This document shows positions 1 to 12,333 of a DNA stretch of 64,000 nt, piece by piece; the first letter of the stretch is position 1; every line of letters begins with the position of its first letter. Origin of the DNA: Mesodorylaimus sp. YZB2_4 (taxonomy: Eukaryota > Nematoda > Enoplea > Dorylaimida > Dorylaimidae). Under the pieces are notes generated by a model. That model ran no database searches. It saw only the letters and a program-made list of their open reading frames with translations, and had not been told where the DNA came from. The stretch lies in the NCBI GenBank assembly GCA_030248295.1, contig JASANH010001652.1:62001-126000 (forward strand), written 5' to 3'. The translations under genes and the position numbers were made by a program.

Positions 1-920
1 GCGAGCAGCATCAGGTGGCTGTGGAATCGATTGTGAGACGATTCCCCCACTGTGACGGTTTCCCACCGCGTCTTTTCCCCCACCATCAGTTTTGAGAAAC
101 TGCGGCTATTCAAATTTCGAGCCTTCGTCGAAGAATAAAGCACTCATGCACAAATCGTCATCATGAATCCTAGAAGGTATGAAATATACCTTAAATAGTT
201 CACAATTTTGTTGTTTTATCATTCGATTGCAATGGGAATAACGTACTTGGCACTGCGTCCTCGCCAACCTGCTATGCTTCCTCGCTGTCACTCTCTGCCA
301 GTCTACTCCAAAGGACACAGGTGAGAGATAAGCAGAGCATAACGTGGGACTGAATGCTGATTTGAGAGAAAAAACGGGATTTTCTCATCATAGAATGGCA
401 AACCTTATCATTTTTTAGCATATACAGAGCGAAAATTCCAGTTGCCAATGCTGCCGATCCAGCAGTCGGATCGGATCGGGAACTAAGTTACCCCTCAGAT
501 CGGGTTTTTACATACATTTGCAGTTTGAACCGCTGCCTTGATAAGCAGAGAAAACAGGCCTGGTCTTATATTCACTCGTATTGGCAGCGTGTCAAATATC
601 CTTCCTGAAATACTTGAAGGAGTTCAAAAAGTTCGTAGCCTGAATACCTTGCACATGAGCTGCAGCACCGAAATTTTACTTTACATGCTACAAGCCTATC
701 ACACTTGTACTGCCTGTTGCAGCCCAAGCTGTGGAAAACCACGGCCAAAATGGAAAACGCACATCAGGCGAAAAATTTTGGTGGGGGAAGCGACACAGAG
801 GGGAAACCGTCACAGTAGGGGAAACGTCACATGTCTCAGTGAGTCGATTCCCACACCAGGCACGGTGGGGGAATCGACCAAGTGGGAGAAACGTCACGGG
901 ACCGTGGAATCCTGGGGAGG
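1..920. repeat. Inverted-repeat mobile-element remnant
   Basis: The segment at about 38-66 (GACGATTCCCCCACTGTGACG and following bases) is matched in inverted orientation at about 800-830 (GGGGAAACCGTCACAGTAGG and following bases). Related GGGGAA/CGTCAC words recur up to about 915. Two similar arms about 0.75 kb apart suggest the ends of a non-autonomous DNA element or a composite of sub-terminal repeats. No credible coding sequence lies between them; the open frames there are short and read through the repeats. The left end may lie outside the window, so exact termini and a target duplication cannot be given. Confidence 0.45.
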
Positions 921-2383
921 GTTGCACTAAATAAGCCAGTACTGAAGTCCGAGATAGTGCTGCTGTAATGGAGCTGCTATACGGGCCTTCGGTACACCGT
1001 AAGCAACCGTTTTACTAGCCCACTAAATTTGAGTGAATAAGCTTCCTATACCTGACCTATGATTTACTGTTCCAGCGGCTGACATGTAAGACTGAACAAT
1101 GTTAGGCGCACGAACAGAGCTAGAAGTTAACTATTTATGCATATACGTAGTTAAAGCCAAAATAAATTACAGCTACTCACTAAGCAATAGCTTTACAAAG
1201 TCAGATCCTGCATTAAGTAGTAGTATAGGTACCCATTAGCCCTGGATTCACACCGCCCCTATTCCTGATCGATCTGACATCGATCAGTCCCTATCCGTCT
1301 ATCAGCGACCACAATTTCCACCTGTAATAGGCATGTTTGGCCGGTGGGGAAGGTTGTGTATTTGGTTGCCTTGACTGGCCGCCTTACACACGGAGCAGTG
1401 CATTGGCTTGCCTTCGTTGGCCGCTCGATACGCTCCTCCAGGCGAGGCTGCAACCCGTCGGGTTGATGTCTCAGGCACCCCCGACTAGGTGGCCTGCCCT
1501 TTTGAGCCATCCGCTTCCCGCGTTACCTTCTCCAATGTTCGGCCGTTCAGCCTGTTGCACACCCACCCACTTACCCACCCATACGCCGATCGTCCACCAG
1601 CCAGGAAATTGACTCTAAATTATGCGTCGCCTGAATGTGGTGCGCAGTAGCGGTGTTACGCCAAAAAGGCTTCAGAGGCGGCGGATCCGTCCTACTGTAT
1701 TACTGGACAGCATTACCTCTGAGCTTCTTTACCGATATGAACGACAAAGTCACTAGGCGGGTTATTTGAGGGTATTTGATCGATTAGAGGGAGTCGAACA
1801 CAGGCCTGAAGCCTCTTTCGTTCTTGCCAAAGGCATATGCACAGCACAGTATTCTGCCATAGCAAGAGGCCAGACCAGCAAGACTTACTTTAAGCCGCCT
1901 CAGCATGACAAAATGCAGGGATGATGCTCATTTCAATTCCTCCCGTGAAGATTGGCCAACCTTGTCGCTAGATGTGCCTTGGCTTTTGGTCCAGCGCTCA
2001 ACTCACAAGCGCCAAACGAGTCAGAAGCCCTGCAGAATAAATCTTCTGCCTCCTGGAGTTCACTGTAGCCTCAGCTGACCTCGTGGTCCCGGACCAGTCC
2101 AGTCCACCTGCTCGTCACCCATGGCATGCCTGTGTGCATTAGGTGCGGTTCGGAACGGTTCGTCTCGCATCCTGCGCCCATACACGTGCCAGGTACAGTA
2201 GTAAGTCCTGCGCATGTTTGCCATCAGCAAAAACTGGACCACCAAGGATTTATATTTCCAACTCACAGTGCCGCAAAAAGTTAAGAATTGCCTTCTGTCT
2301 GTGGGCTCATCGTCAGTCAACCTCTCTGTCTACGGATTGTTTGCCTAGTGTCTGGCTTGGTGTTGTGCACACTCTTGTCTACT
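921..2383. other. Intergenic, no gene recognised
   Basis: I see no exon-like frame with splice signals here. A stretch near 1455-1500 (CGTCGGGTTGATGTCTCAGG and following bases) resembles part of the dispersed repeat family found at 19300 and 39036. The rest is unassigned and presumably includes the promoter of the gene starting at 2384. Confidence 0.4.
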
Positions 2384-4694
2384 ATGGCCTCCCTCAACAA
2401 TAAACCAAGTCGTGCCAAGCAACTGCAGTTATTCTTTCAAGAATCTCGCAAGGCTATCGAAGAATCGAAGAAATGTACGGCCTGTCGATTTGTGGACAAT
2501 ATCATCCAGTCGACTCGTCCAAATGCAGCCGTGCCAAATAAGGCCTGCTTGGACAATTATCATCAAATGAAGAAAGAAATTGCTCGTTTCCAATCTTTAC
2601 TATTGCAAGCGGTCGAGTGCAGAAGTCTGGACTCGGGCGAGGATGGTTTGGGCGATGTGTCGAATCCAGTGCGTATCGATAGTTCAGTTCAAACTGCACC
2701 CACGGATCTCGGTTGCCATGCGTCTTGCCAAACTGATAGTTCGCAAAATGTGCAGACGTTGTGCGAGTCAAAAACAGAACGAAAACCTGACTGCACTATT
2801 TGGTCGTTGGAACAATGGTTGAAACTGTCGGCCACCGAGTGCGAGCGAGAAAAATTGAAAACAGCTGTTCTGTTTATGAAGTTGTTCCTCGAAATGAATG
2901 ACGAAGAATTTGAGAATTATTATCGACGATTTATACAAGGATGCGATGTCGGCGAGTTGAGGGCGGAATGGAGGAAAGCAAAGGTGAGACAGGTCTGCAG
3001 GGGTTCAGTACCGCCTGCCACGTACGATGCACTGGGGGCAACGGGATGGACAGGTGGATCAGGATGTGATCAAGGAAAGGTTTGGATAGGGGTTCCCTCA
3101 GTTCCGTCTTATCGTTAGAACTAGGGTGGAGAGATAATGGGTGACGGAGGATGCCTATTGCCCTTACGGGCCCTTCTTTTCTTCGCTCCACGTATAAATC
3201 GAATCCCTCCTGTAGATATCCTAGACATTACCTAAGGGCTCTACTTCAGATATGCATATGTCCCATGACGGGGACCACTCGAGAGAGTCATTCTTTCGAT
3301 CCCAATGTCGGGTGATTGAAAAGATCATGTCTTTACGACCTTGAATTTACGACCAGTCCTTTTAACAACCAATAGCCTGGTGGTCAATGCCAAAATTTAG
3401 AAACTGAACTTGCTGGCCAAGCTTTCAAGTGTAGTCCATTCAGATCACTAGTTTTGAGTTGTCCAATTCAAAGCAGCGATGACATTTTAGCGTACTTGTT
3501 TTGCTAGCATTCCAGACCCAGTGGTTCTAGTTGAGAGGGGGCTCAAATTATTTCGAGGGGTCCCAGGGAGAGTTTATTTGAAACGTACTGATTTCGGGCG
3601 CTGATTTCGAAGATGTCAGTGGGTTATGTGCTTCGCGCCCTTCCAGCCGCGCAGCATAAATTAATGTGCCGTGAGCCGACGACAGTATAGAATTTCTAAT
3701 TAGCACATCCAACAGTGAGGAGTTTGAATCTAACGATCAGAAGGTAGACCAGCTGAACGTTACTGAACCAGAGATTTTTCTATGTTCGCATTCTGGGGAC
3801 AGAAATTGCATGGATGGATAAAGTTAGGGAACAGAAATCAGGACGCGAAAACTGCGACAAGCAAGATTTGATTTTAGGTAGAGCGGGGGATTTTATTTTA
3901 GGTCACATAGCTCTAATTTCCAGAGACAGAACTGAACGGTCCTTCTTGGTGAGGTTTCCTACAAGAAATCATGTCTCTCGCATTACTGCAGCTTCTTATC
4001 CATAAAAGGAAAATGGGCGAGTGCACACTGAAATTGCAATAATGCATTCTACACAGGAAAACCCGACCTCGAGTCTTGAGATGTCGCATTTTTTAATTCC
4101 CGCGCAACACTCTGCTGGGGCGGGAATTTAAAAACCTGCTATCCCGAAATGATTGCGTCTTTGTGTCTCTCAATTTCACGCCTCCTGTCCCCTTTGATCT
4201 TACCTCTTGTGCCCAGACCTCATTCATCTGATTGTTTTCCCACTTGCTTTCCACAAAACACTGACATGCACACAATGCTGTCGTTGCAGGCCTGCATGAT
4301 CCCCAAGTCGAACAATGCCAAATTCGACTTCGCTAAAACTGATCAATTGAATCAATTAGCCGAAAAAGGGAGCAGTTTCGAGCCATGTTGCGAGTCAGGC
4401 AAAGAAAAAGTAAGAGTTCAGTCTCGTTCAAAATAACCAACTCACCCTGTTCCAATTTTCAGTACGCGGAAGTGATGAGTCAGCTTCGGTCAGCCAAGCA
4501 GCTACTCGTCGAATTGCTCAAAGTTTTGCAGGACACGGTACTTCGATTTTTCAATAGAATTTCGATGATTTTGTGAAAAATTGGTCATTTTTCAGGTAGA
4601 AGTAGAAACATTATCGCAAGACGGAGTGAGCCAGCTGTTGGGGACAGTGAGCCAGTATACGGACATGTTGAATGAGAGGCGCAAATCGACTTGA
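2384..4694 (+). CDS. Orphan coiled-coil-like protein, 4 exons, 297 aa
   Basis: Exons 2384-2983, 4290-4409, 4463-4537 and 4596-4694 join in phase 0 with GT-AG introns and end at TGA, giving 297 residues. The start MASLNNKPSRAKQLQ is the first ATG after which the frame stays open; upstream in-frame ATGs exist, so the start is not certain. I do not recognise the family. The N-terminal 80 residues are charged and helical-looking (KQLQLFFQESRKAIEESKKC). Around residues 100-125 there are three QT-type repeats (SSVQT, SCQTD, NVQT). The last exons (VMSQLRSAKQLLVELL, TVSQYTDMLNERR) also look helical. Small last exons, preserved frame and canonical splice sites support a real gene. Intron 1 (1306 bp) holds nothing I can name. 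Confidence 0.7.
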
Positions 4695-5030
4695 ACGTGG
4701 AGTTGACTGGTTGACAGTCGAATGTGTGCTAATTTCTTGGACGGTATGGAATTTGATGCTGATAAATATTACAGCTTGTTGCTTGTTGTGCAATATCCTG
4801 TTTGTTTGTGACATTCCAAAGATGTAAATTTCATGTCGCCTATTTGGCGTACTCAATTTCAAAACATTTTATAATTTGATCTTCTGCATGTAGACGAAGG
4901 AGAAGTAAAGTTTTGACGACACTGTGACTGTCTTATCAATGTCTTGAAAATATACGACGTTATTTTTTTGAAATATGGTGGTGTTTGTGATGGTGCACTG
5001 GCGCTGATTGAATGCTTTTATATTAGTCGA
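4695..5030. other. Intergenic spacer
   Basis: This 336-bp AT-rich spacer lies between the orphan gene and QPRT on the same strand. It contains no convincing ORF or RNA. It should carry the 3' end of the upstream gene and the QPRT promoter; no TATA box or initiator could be fixed. Confidence 0.4.
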
Positions 5031-7389
5031 ATGGCATCTGCGAGTCTGTCCTCTTTGCTGTCCCCGGTGCAAGTCTCGTCCATGGTCGAGCAGTGGTTGA
5101 ACGAAGATTCCATAGGCCTGGATGTGGGTGGGTATGTGGCTGGTGGTGATCAGCATCGATCGGCTGTTCTCTACTGCAAATCGCCTGGTCAAGTGGTGCT
5201 GTCTGGAATGCCATTTTTCAATGCCATCTTTCATCGTCTCGACTGCACTGTGCACTGGAATGAGCACTGTCTGGATGGTGCATTGGTGCCAGATTCGGAC
5301 TCCACTAGACGCCAGATTGCGACTGTGAGCGGACCAGTGGCCAATATTTTACGAGGGGAAAGACCAGCGTTGAATTGTCTCAGTCGAGCATCGGGGATCG
5401 CCTCAACGGTGTGGAAACTGATGGAGAAGGCCCGAGAGGAGAAATGGACGGGCAAGATCGCCTGTACCAGAAAGACCACCCCGGCCTTCCGTCTGGTCGA
5501 GAAGTACGCTGTGGTGTGCGGTGGTGGGGACCCTCATCGGTACGACTTGGGTGCGTCCATGATCATGCTCAAGGACAACCACATCGATGCGTGCAGCGGC
5601 AATATCGCGATGGTATGTGGCATGTGGAGGGGGGGAATGGTGTGTCTCACAGTCAGGGTACAGCCCATAGCTACAGGACTGGGGATCAAGAGCCCTAGAG
5701 CTATTGGAGGACACCTGCCCCAAGCGGTTGCTGCTGATGTTAAGCATACATGTGCACCGGCTCCCTGAATCAGTGCACTGATAGGTGCGGCATCGCCTCC
5801 ACAATGCCCGTCCAGTTGATAAAAACAAGGCATGGCAAAATGGCGGGCAAAAGAAATGCCGCGCCCATGAGCCAAGTGCAGGGATTGTGAGTCCATTCCG
5901 CCCGCGGATATACTTACTGTGTACTACAAGCACGTTAAGAGATAGGCGAGCGCATATACTTACACTGCATACACGTTTAAAGAGTTTTATTTTTCAGCAC
6001 TGCTTTGATAAATGCAATTAATTTTGCCTTTTATATTCAGCTTTGTCAAAATCATTCAACATCAAATTACGTTCATGATATCTTTGTCCCCAATCCGATT
6101 GCGTATATAACTCAAATACTGCTCAATGCAATAGCAGAGATGCTGATAACCTCCTGGATTTTGCTGATGCAAAAAAAAGAGGATCGAAGTTATGCAAATT
6201 TCACATGAGGACGATGGTAGCGGCCTCGAAATTTCTCTTTTCGTTTTCGATTTGATGATGAATACGCTCGTAAATGGCTTCGCCAGGTTTGGGTTGAATG
6301 ATACCGCGGACTAATCTCATAACATGCTGCTGAATACTGTTATGAGATTGTTGCAATCCGCGATGTCGTTTTGATTGAAGGCATTATGGTAGCCTTCAGC
6401 GTGGTTCGTCGTGCGCAAGTCGTTACTGTTCCAATGGTTCCAGGTCGACAGGGGGAACTGAGCACCACGAGTGTCATCCACGTGTGTCAAAGTATTGAAC
6501 GAATGAATGCAAAGTGGCATCAGCAGCTGGCGTAGGCATTCGAGGCATGCGCTGACAAAGCATGTCCCAAGCCAGTGGTATCAGCGGAATCGGCAGCAGC
6601 GCGATGCTTTTGAGCTTTCCAATCCAAACTCGAAACTCGTGCTCAGGTTGTCCGACGGATGGCTATGGCTTTGACAAAGACTATGGCGAGGCGGCGTCTC
6701 GACAGCGTTACTAATTGTGTTCCTGATTAGAATAAGTCTAGCTCATATTTTTTTGCGGGAGTTTAAATCTGATTGACCTCCGCGTTGCCTATCCTTTATA
6801 GCGTGTATGTAGTGTAAGTATATACGCCGCGTGCTGAACGGACTCAGGTCACTCGAACAATAGCGCGTGCGGAACCTGCACACTCCCAGTGCAGGGACCT
6901 TGCCAGGATTTAGGCCATGCATGGGTGATTTACATTTACCAAGGGGCCCTTTTTGGAAGTGACCATTGGGTGGGGGTGGGCATGATGGGATCCTATCCAC
7001 GTCTTTCCAGGCAATCAGCAAAGCTAGAAGTGTGGCCAGTTTTGCTACCAAAATCGAAGTGGAGACGAGAGATTTCGACGAAGCCATAGAAGCAGCTAAG
7101 CAAGGCGCTGATGTAGTCATGCTGGATAATTTTAAACCAGCGGTAAGAATTTGAATTTAAATCTCACAAATCTGGTCACAAAATTTTGGGGTTTTATTTT
7201 CAGAAAGCGCATTTTACCGCATCCGAACTCAAAGCCAGCTTCCCTCACGTTACAGTCGAAGCAAGTGGCGGAATAAATTTGCATAATTTTTCAGAATATT
7301 TTGATAAGAATATTGATATAATATCGATGGGATGCTTGACCCAAGGATATGCATGTGCTGATTTTTCATTGAAAGTGATACGTGGATGA
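5031..7389 (+). CDS. QPRT: Quinolinate phosphoribosyltransferase (nicotinate-nucleotide pyrophosphorylase)
   Basis: Exons 5031-5612, 7011-7142 and 7204-7389 join in phase 0 to 299 aa, close to vertebrate QPRT (297). The enzyme decarboxylates quinolinate and transfers phosphoribosyl from PRPP to give nicotinate mononucleotide, the entry point of de novo NAD synthesis in the cytosol. Family signatures are visible in order: [64 protein letters not shown] and IDIISMG. These cover the PRPP and quinolinate binding residues of the alpha/beta barrel. The start [14 protein letters not shown] matches the usual N-terminal helix. Intron 1 (1398 bp) is long because it houses a TIR element; intron 2 is 61 bp. 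Caenorhabditis lacks this gene, so its presence is phylogenetically informative. Confidence 0.96.
5840..6925. mobile_element. TIR element inside QPRT intron 1
   Basis: The arms at about 5889-5955 and 6779-6845 are inverted copies: GAGTCC near 5889 pairs with GGACTC near 6841, and ATATACTTAC is shared near 5909 and 5951 with its reverse near 6810. Weaker similarity extends outward to about 5840 and 6925, so the terminal repeats may exceed 100 bp. The interior has no transposase-like ORF, which suggests a non-autonomous DNA element of about 1 kb. I could not identify a clean target-site duplication. Confidence 0.6.
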
Positions 7390-7657
7390 GCAAAAGGTTG
7401 GGATTAGGATTTGGATAGATTTTATCGCAAACTTTAATACTTGCATTATCTGATAGATTAGAGTCGCACGCTTTGCTCCAAGTCATACCGTCTTTCTGAA
7501 ATTTGACTTAGCGCGTAATTGATATAAACAGTTTTAATGTCAACTGTGTGCGCGACAGGTGCTCTCCCAGAAAAATGAAATTGTGGTCGAACTTTTACAT
7601 AAGTTTTACGGCGACCCTGTTTGCGAGTCAGAAGTTATCGGTTCCAAGCTGTTTGAA

Positions 7658-9639
7658 ATGCTGATCAATCGTTCAGTATTCGGTGTTCGCATTCTCGGAA
7701 ACCAGATTCTCGGTGCCAACGCTTCGGTAGCCGGCAATGTGAGGTAATGAGGGGTTGCATAAAAAATATGATGCAGGTGGATTGGATTGCATACAGTATG
7801 TATGAGAGTCGAGAGATTTGTCTTATGAACAGACGATATCAACGATTCTTCTAGTTTTTAGGCTTTTCCACAGCACGAATCGTTTATACGATGAAGATCA
7901 GCAGAAAAAGGAACGATGGCTGTCGCGTTTGTTGGGCGTTTCTGCAAATGTCGAGCCACAGAAAAGTGCTCATTCGACTTTGCTCGCCGATAAAGATTTG
8001 GTGTACGAGCTGGCGAGTAAGTGCGCTTGAAGTTCCTCTTTTGCAGTCATATTTTATGATTTGCCATGGCATATAAGTTTTTTCCACTTACGTATTGAAC
8101 CCCAAGCTTTGTTCCAAGTTCCGTCTAGAGGAGAACTTCCTTAGAGGGGCATTGTCATTGCAGACATTGTGCATTGGTCACGTGAGGTTCATTTGTGTCA
8201 CACTGGTTATGTTCCCTTTTTAGCTCATGATGTCCGACCAGGCGCCATGGACGATTATCAACAAGCTTAGTAGATTTACCGCAGAACTGCTAGTTTTCTT
8301 CGCATGAAGAGCTTATTCCTTTTCAGCGAGGGATACGTGCAACTTTTGAAAAAGAAAAATGTGCCTAGAGAGCTGGTCGGAAGTTGGTCAGTGATGATCG
8401 GGAACCAAGATCAAGCGGGTAAAACTTCTTGAATGTTAAAGCTTTTTCGATTGAACGACTGCTTTTCTTTTTTAGTGCATGTTTGGAGATATCGAGAAGG
8501 TTATGCTGGGGCCGATAAAACCGTGCAAGCTTTTCTGAACGATCAAGTACTACTTTCTTTTTCTTGTGATACCTTGTATATTTTTGCTTTTTATTTTAGG
8601 AATTGCGAAAAGCCAGAAGCGAACAAGGAAAATTAGTATCGAAGCGTAGAAATTGCATGATGCTAGCATTTAGTTTTTGGGGCGATCCCGAACCACGTCC
8701 ACCAAAACATCTTTACGAACTTCGAAGTTACGTATTGAAGGTGAGTTCTTCGATCTGGAAAGGTTTTGTGTATACAGTTTTTCTTGTTTTTCAGGCCGGA
8801 ACGATGATCGAATGGGGCAACAACTGGTAAGCAATATTTATTTTTTTCGTGGATTGCGTTTTTTTTAAACAAAATTTCCAAAGAAATGGGAAAGAGCAAG
8901 CTTGAAAACTAGACTTTTTGATTGCATCCTAGCTTTGTTTTAGGGCGAAAGGCATCAACCACAGAAGAGACTTTAATCAAAATGTAGCCGGGTTTTTTTC
9001 GCAAATCGGGCGTTTGTACATGGTGTTTCATATTTGGGGTAAAACGTAACTTTGTTTCTTCGGAATTCGCTGATTAAAAGTTGACCTTTTTCAGCCTACG
9101 ATGATTTGGTGGCCAGAAAACGTATTCGTGAAGAAACGTGGCGAAAACCCGGATGGGACACCAACGTTGCCTATACAGGTTAGCGGAGTGTTGCTTGTTG
9201 CATGTATACACGTCCATGCAGACAGTGTATCTGGTCTGGACATCCCCTGGGCTTGGTCGTAGAAGCTCTGAAGTGTTCCCCTGCGTTGGGACAGCTGAAA
9301 ACCTACTTACTAACAATTTTTCTAAAATTCAAATTAAAAATGGCGGGAAATTTCCATGTATGTAAATTACCACCATATCATCAGGGTCGTGGCCGTATTG
9401 TGCATGGTTGTGGCTCGTTAGGCAGCCATTGGATTTAGGTTTGGATGTCTCATTTATGACATTGTTGGGTTGGAAGCGACTTATAATTCTGGGGAATATG
9501 GTTAAACTGCCGGGGCACCACGCCAATATTTCTATAAAACTGTTATGGAAACCGTGAAGAAATTTCTGTTTTAGTACCGCTGATCAAGAAGATGGATTCA
9601 AAGTTGATGATTCCATCGAATTTCTCGCCTTTGCAATGA
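7658..9639 (+). CDS. NIPSNAP: NIPSNAP family mitochondrial protein
   Basis: Ten exons (7658-7743, 7862-8016, 8224-8269, 8327-8418, 8476-8546, 8600-8740, 8795-8826, 8944-9038, 9095-9178, 9575-9639) join in frame to 288 aa, against about 285 in vertebrate NIPSNAP1/2. Recognisable blocks are SAHSTLLADKD, LVGSW, HVWRYREGYAG, SKRRNCMMLAFSFW, ELRSYVLKAGTMIEWGNNWA, GFFSQIGRLYMV and the C-terminal end LMIPSNFSPLQ. NIPSNAPs are mitochondrial matrix proteins with two ferredoxin-like dimeric alpha-beta barrel domains; vertebrate members accumulate on damaged mitochondria as mitophagy signals. The chosen start gives a basic, hydroxylated N-terminus (MLINRSVFGVRILG) that fits a targeting peptide. The frame is open further upstream, so the start is tentative. 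The 46-bp exon 3 encodes HDVRPGAMDDYQQA, a conserved segment. The gene is convergent with the CCDC92-like gene. Confidence 0.95.
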
Positions 9640-9822
9640 TCGAATTGAAAGCAAGGGTTCGGCTATGGTACCCCTCGATATACGTATTGGCTTGTTTCAA
9701 CAGGAACGACGCGTCGGTTTGTTTTCGGTGCGACGCGTTGAATATTTATCAATTAGTATTTTCAGTGTTTTCACTCTGTTAGAATTAAAAAGGATCGAGA
9801 TTTATTGCCTCGCCAAGCTCAA

Positions 9823-9828
9823 AATAAA
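9823..9828 (+). other. Polyadenylation signal, NIPSNAP
   Basis: An AATAAA hexamer lies about 185 bp after the NIPSNAP stop and about 110 bp before the 3' end of the convergent CCDC92-like coding region. It is the likely cleavage signal for NIPSNAP. Confidence 0.5.
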
Positions 9829-9935
9829 AACTAAAAACACGTGATTATGCAAGACTTTCTACAGTGCCGTGTGGGCGTTGGAGTAGGTGCAGCGAGTTAA
9901 AGCCTTTCGTATACCCATATATCCGAGGGAGCCAT

Positions 9936-12333
9936 TCACGGTGCCTGTGGCTTGGAGGTGGTCGAGTTGGAGCGGACGGCCTTGACTGTCGCACTCGCAG
10001 TTCGTTTCTGGTCTTGGCTAGGTTTGGTCGGGCTCGCACTGGGACCCGGAGTCGATGTGCTCATGATGGAGGGCAGAGCTAATGAGCGAGTCCGACGAGC
10101 ACTCGAGGGCGGACTGATGGTGGTGGTGGTTACGAATCGAGCGGGTGGTCGGCGCATGCCGTGAGCATGTTGGGGTGGGGTCGAGCTGGGCTCGGCTGCG
10201 ACTTGGACAGTTATCTGGGACGGCATGGTTTGTGAGCGACTGGGAGAACCAATTTTGCTCAGCGACGATGCACGATGCGGGGCTTGGTCAGACTTGGCTG
10301 CGGCCAGAGCCTGACGTCGTTTGGCTTGCTGATCGGCCAATTGACGACGCTGCTCGAAACGTTGCTTCTCCACGGCTTCGCGAAGTCGCAGTTGATGCAG
10401 CTAAAATGATGGAAAAGGTGATTTCGTTGACGTCGCAAATTCTGATGCATCAAGCCAGTGGCAGGGACGGCAGGTCGGCATAGAATCCTGGGAAGAGTCC
10501 CTGAGTCCGGGGTCGACAGTAAACCCCCGACCTGTGTGGTAATAGCTATCACCGTCTGGCTAAGGTCGGTCAGGGACTGTAGGTCAAGGCATAGCATCCT
10601 CACAGGAGCAGTGTGGCCAAAATATCCAGCGTATGCGCAGACAATATTTAGGAGGGCAAGACTGAGAGTCCAGGGACGACCAGGAGCTCCCGATATGCAA
10701 CTTACCTGTGTGGTCAGCTGAGCCACCAGTGCCGCCTTCTGGCTTAGGTCGGCACTGATCTCTTGTATTTGCTTGTTCTTGTGCTCAATTTCCTGTCTCT
10801 GCCGTTGATCCTGCTCCTCACATCGTTGCTCCAGCTGCAGTAATTTTTCGTGCTTACGATCATGCAGTTCTTTCATGGCTGCCAGTTCCTCGCGGGTCGA
10901 ATTCAACTGGCTTTCCAATTCCGTGATCAGTTTCGCTTCATCAGAGTCTGCAAAGAGGACAAGATTTAGAGTAGGTGGTTGTGCGTGAATGGCACTCACT
11001 TTTTGTGGATGCACTTGACTGCTGATCGATGACGGACAGAGTTTCTGCCAGTTGTCGAGTTAAATCTACAATAAAGTGAGCTCGTCAATATCGAGAGACC
11101 GCAGAAAATTCTAGACGGGATTTAAAATTCCAGGGCTAAATTTTTCCAACCTTGGCCAAAAGATCTGCCACTCTGCAGCATGTTATCAAAAGTGCCAGTT
11201 TTCGCAGCAAGTCTCATTGGCATGGTGCTATCCATGATTGCATAAAATGGGGCTGGCCAGATCATGACTTTTGTGCCACTCACTCCACGGGGTCATAAAA
11301 AAGCCACCTGAGCTGCCTGGTCCCTGGGCACGAAGCACGCGTACGCGGGCCTCACAGTCATATGTGTCCAGGCTACAGCCTCAAAATTTGCCCATCAACC
11401 CAACATTGCTTACCAGTGCATCTCAGCTGCAGTCGTTCAATCTCTTGATGCAATCCGCGCAAAGTTTTTTCATGTTCTCTTTCCATGAAAGCGATTTGAG
11501 AGCGTTCGTGTTCGCGCCACATTTCATCCCGTTCCATCAGCAGTCGTCTGATGTGGAAGGCGGAATCGGGGCCATCATTGAGTGCTGCCGAGCCAGTGTC
11601 GTTGGGGGAGGGTTGTTTCTTGGTTGATAACAATCGTTGCAAGTGATCCGTCAGACTGCCAGTCACTGTAACAAGGCGCAGGTGACTGATCGTGAGTCAG
11701 GCACCCACGAGGCCACCGAAGACGGAGGGGGCATCAACTGCTGAGGACAGGCCACCGTACGATTTGGCAGTTAGTCTACACTGGACCAACTTTTGAGCCA
11801 CTTGATAGGTCTGTGCTGTCCATGCCATTGGGTTCACCTAACCCTTGTCTATGAGACGACGGAGGCGCCCACAGGTGAGTGTGTATTAAGTAGTACAGAT
11901 TGGCCTCTCAATAATGCACCAAGGGTGGCGCGAGTTGGTGACGTGCACAGCCAGCATGGGGCACCCACATTCCTTCCTGGTAGCCCTGCCTTAAGTGAGG
12001 GCGAGCTAATTGAAGTGGGGAGAGTACTTGAAATTGAGACAGGCTAGACAGGCAGCTTATGTTCCAGGTTATTCAGAGGCACGCCACTCCACGTTTGCCC
12101 CACCCACTTTCTGGAAGCAGTGTTAATTATGCCCCGTGAGTTTCTAGATGGCAGTGCTTAGGAGCAGTCATGAGCCATCTGTGACACAAACCTATCATAT
12201 CCAGCTTATCACTGCTCCCGCCTCCACGTAGACCAAAAGGTATTGAGCACTTACTTTCGACGGGACTCTGTTTCGTCCAATCCATTTTGGGAGGACTGGG
12301 ACTTTTGTCCATCGCGATGCCACCATCGGCCAT
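9936..12333 (-). CDS. CCDC92-like coiled-coil protein
   Basis: Minus-strand exons 12255-12333, 11414-11665, 11000-11065, 10706-10947 and 9936-10400 join in frame to 367 aa. Residues about 60-110 hold the CCDC92/74 N-terminal signature (FMEREHEKTLRGLHQEIERL followed by QLRCTDLT), in vertebrates HASTLKGLH-type. A long coiled coil follows (ELESQLNSTREELAAMKELH; EIEHKNKQIQEI; DLSQKAALVAQLTTQLHQLR), collinear with CCDC92. The C-terminal 130 residues are basic and Ser/Pro/Thr-rich (for example SSLSKIGSPSRSQTMPSQ) and probably disordered. CCDC92 proteins localise at centrioles and cilia-associated centrosomes; that role here is inferred from family. The start MADGGIAMDKSPSPPK is the only ATG that connects in phase. 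The gene is divergent from the 13507 gene across 1.2 kb. Confidence 0.8.

Noticed and set aside
5403..5933. 176-codon minus-strand frame over QPRT exon 1
   Set aside because: It is a mirror of the QPRT coding sequence and the intron repeat.
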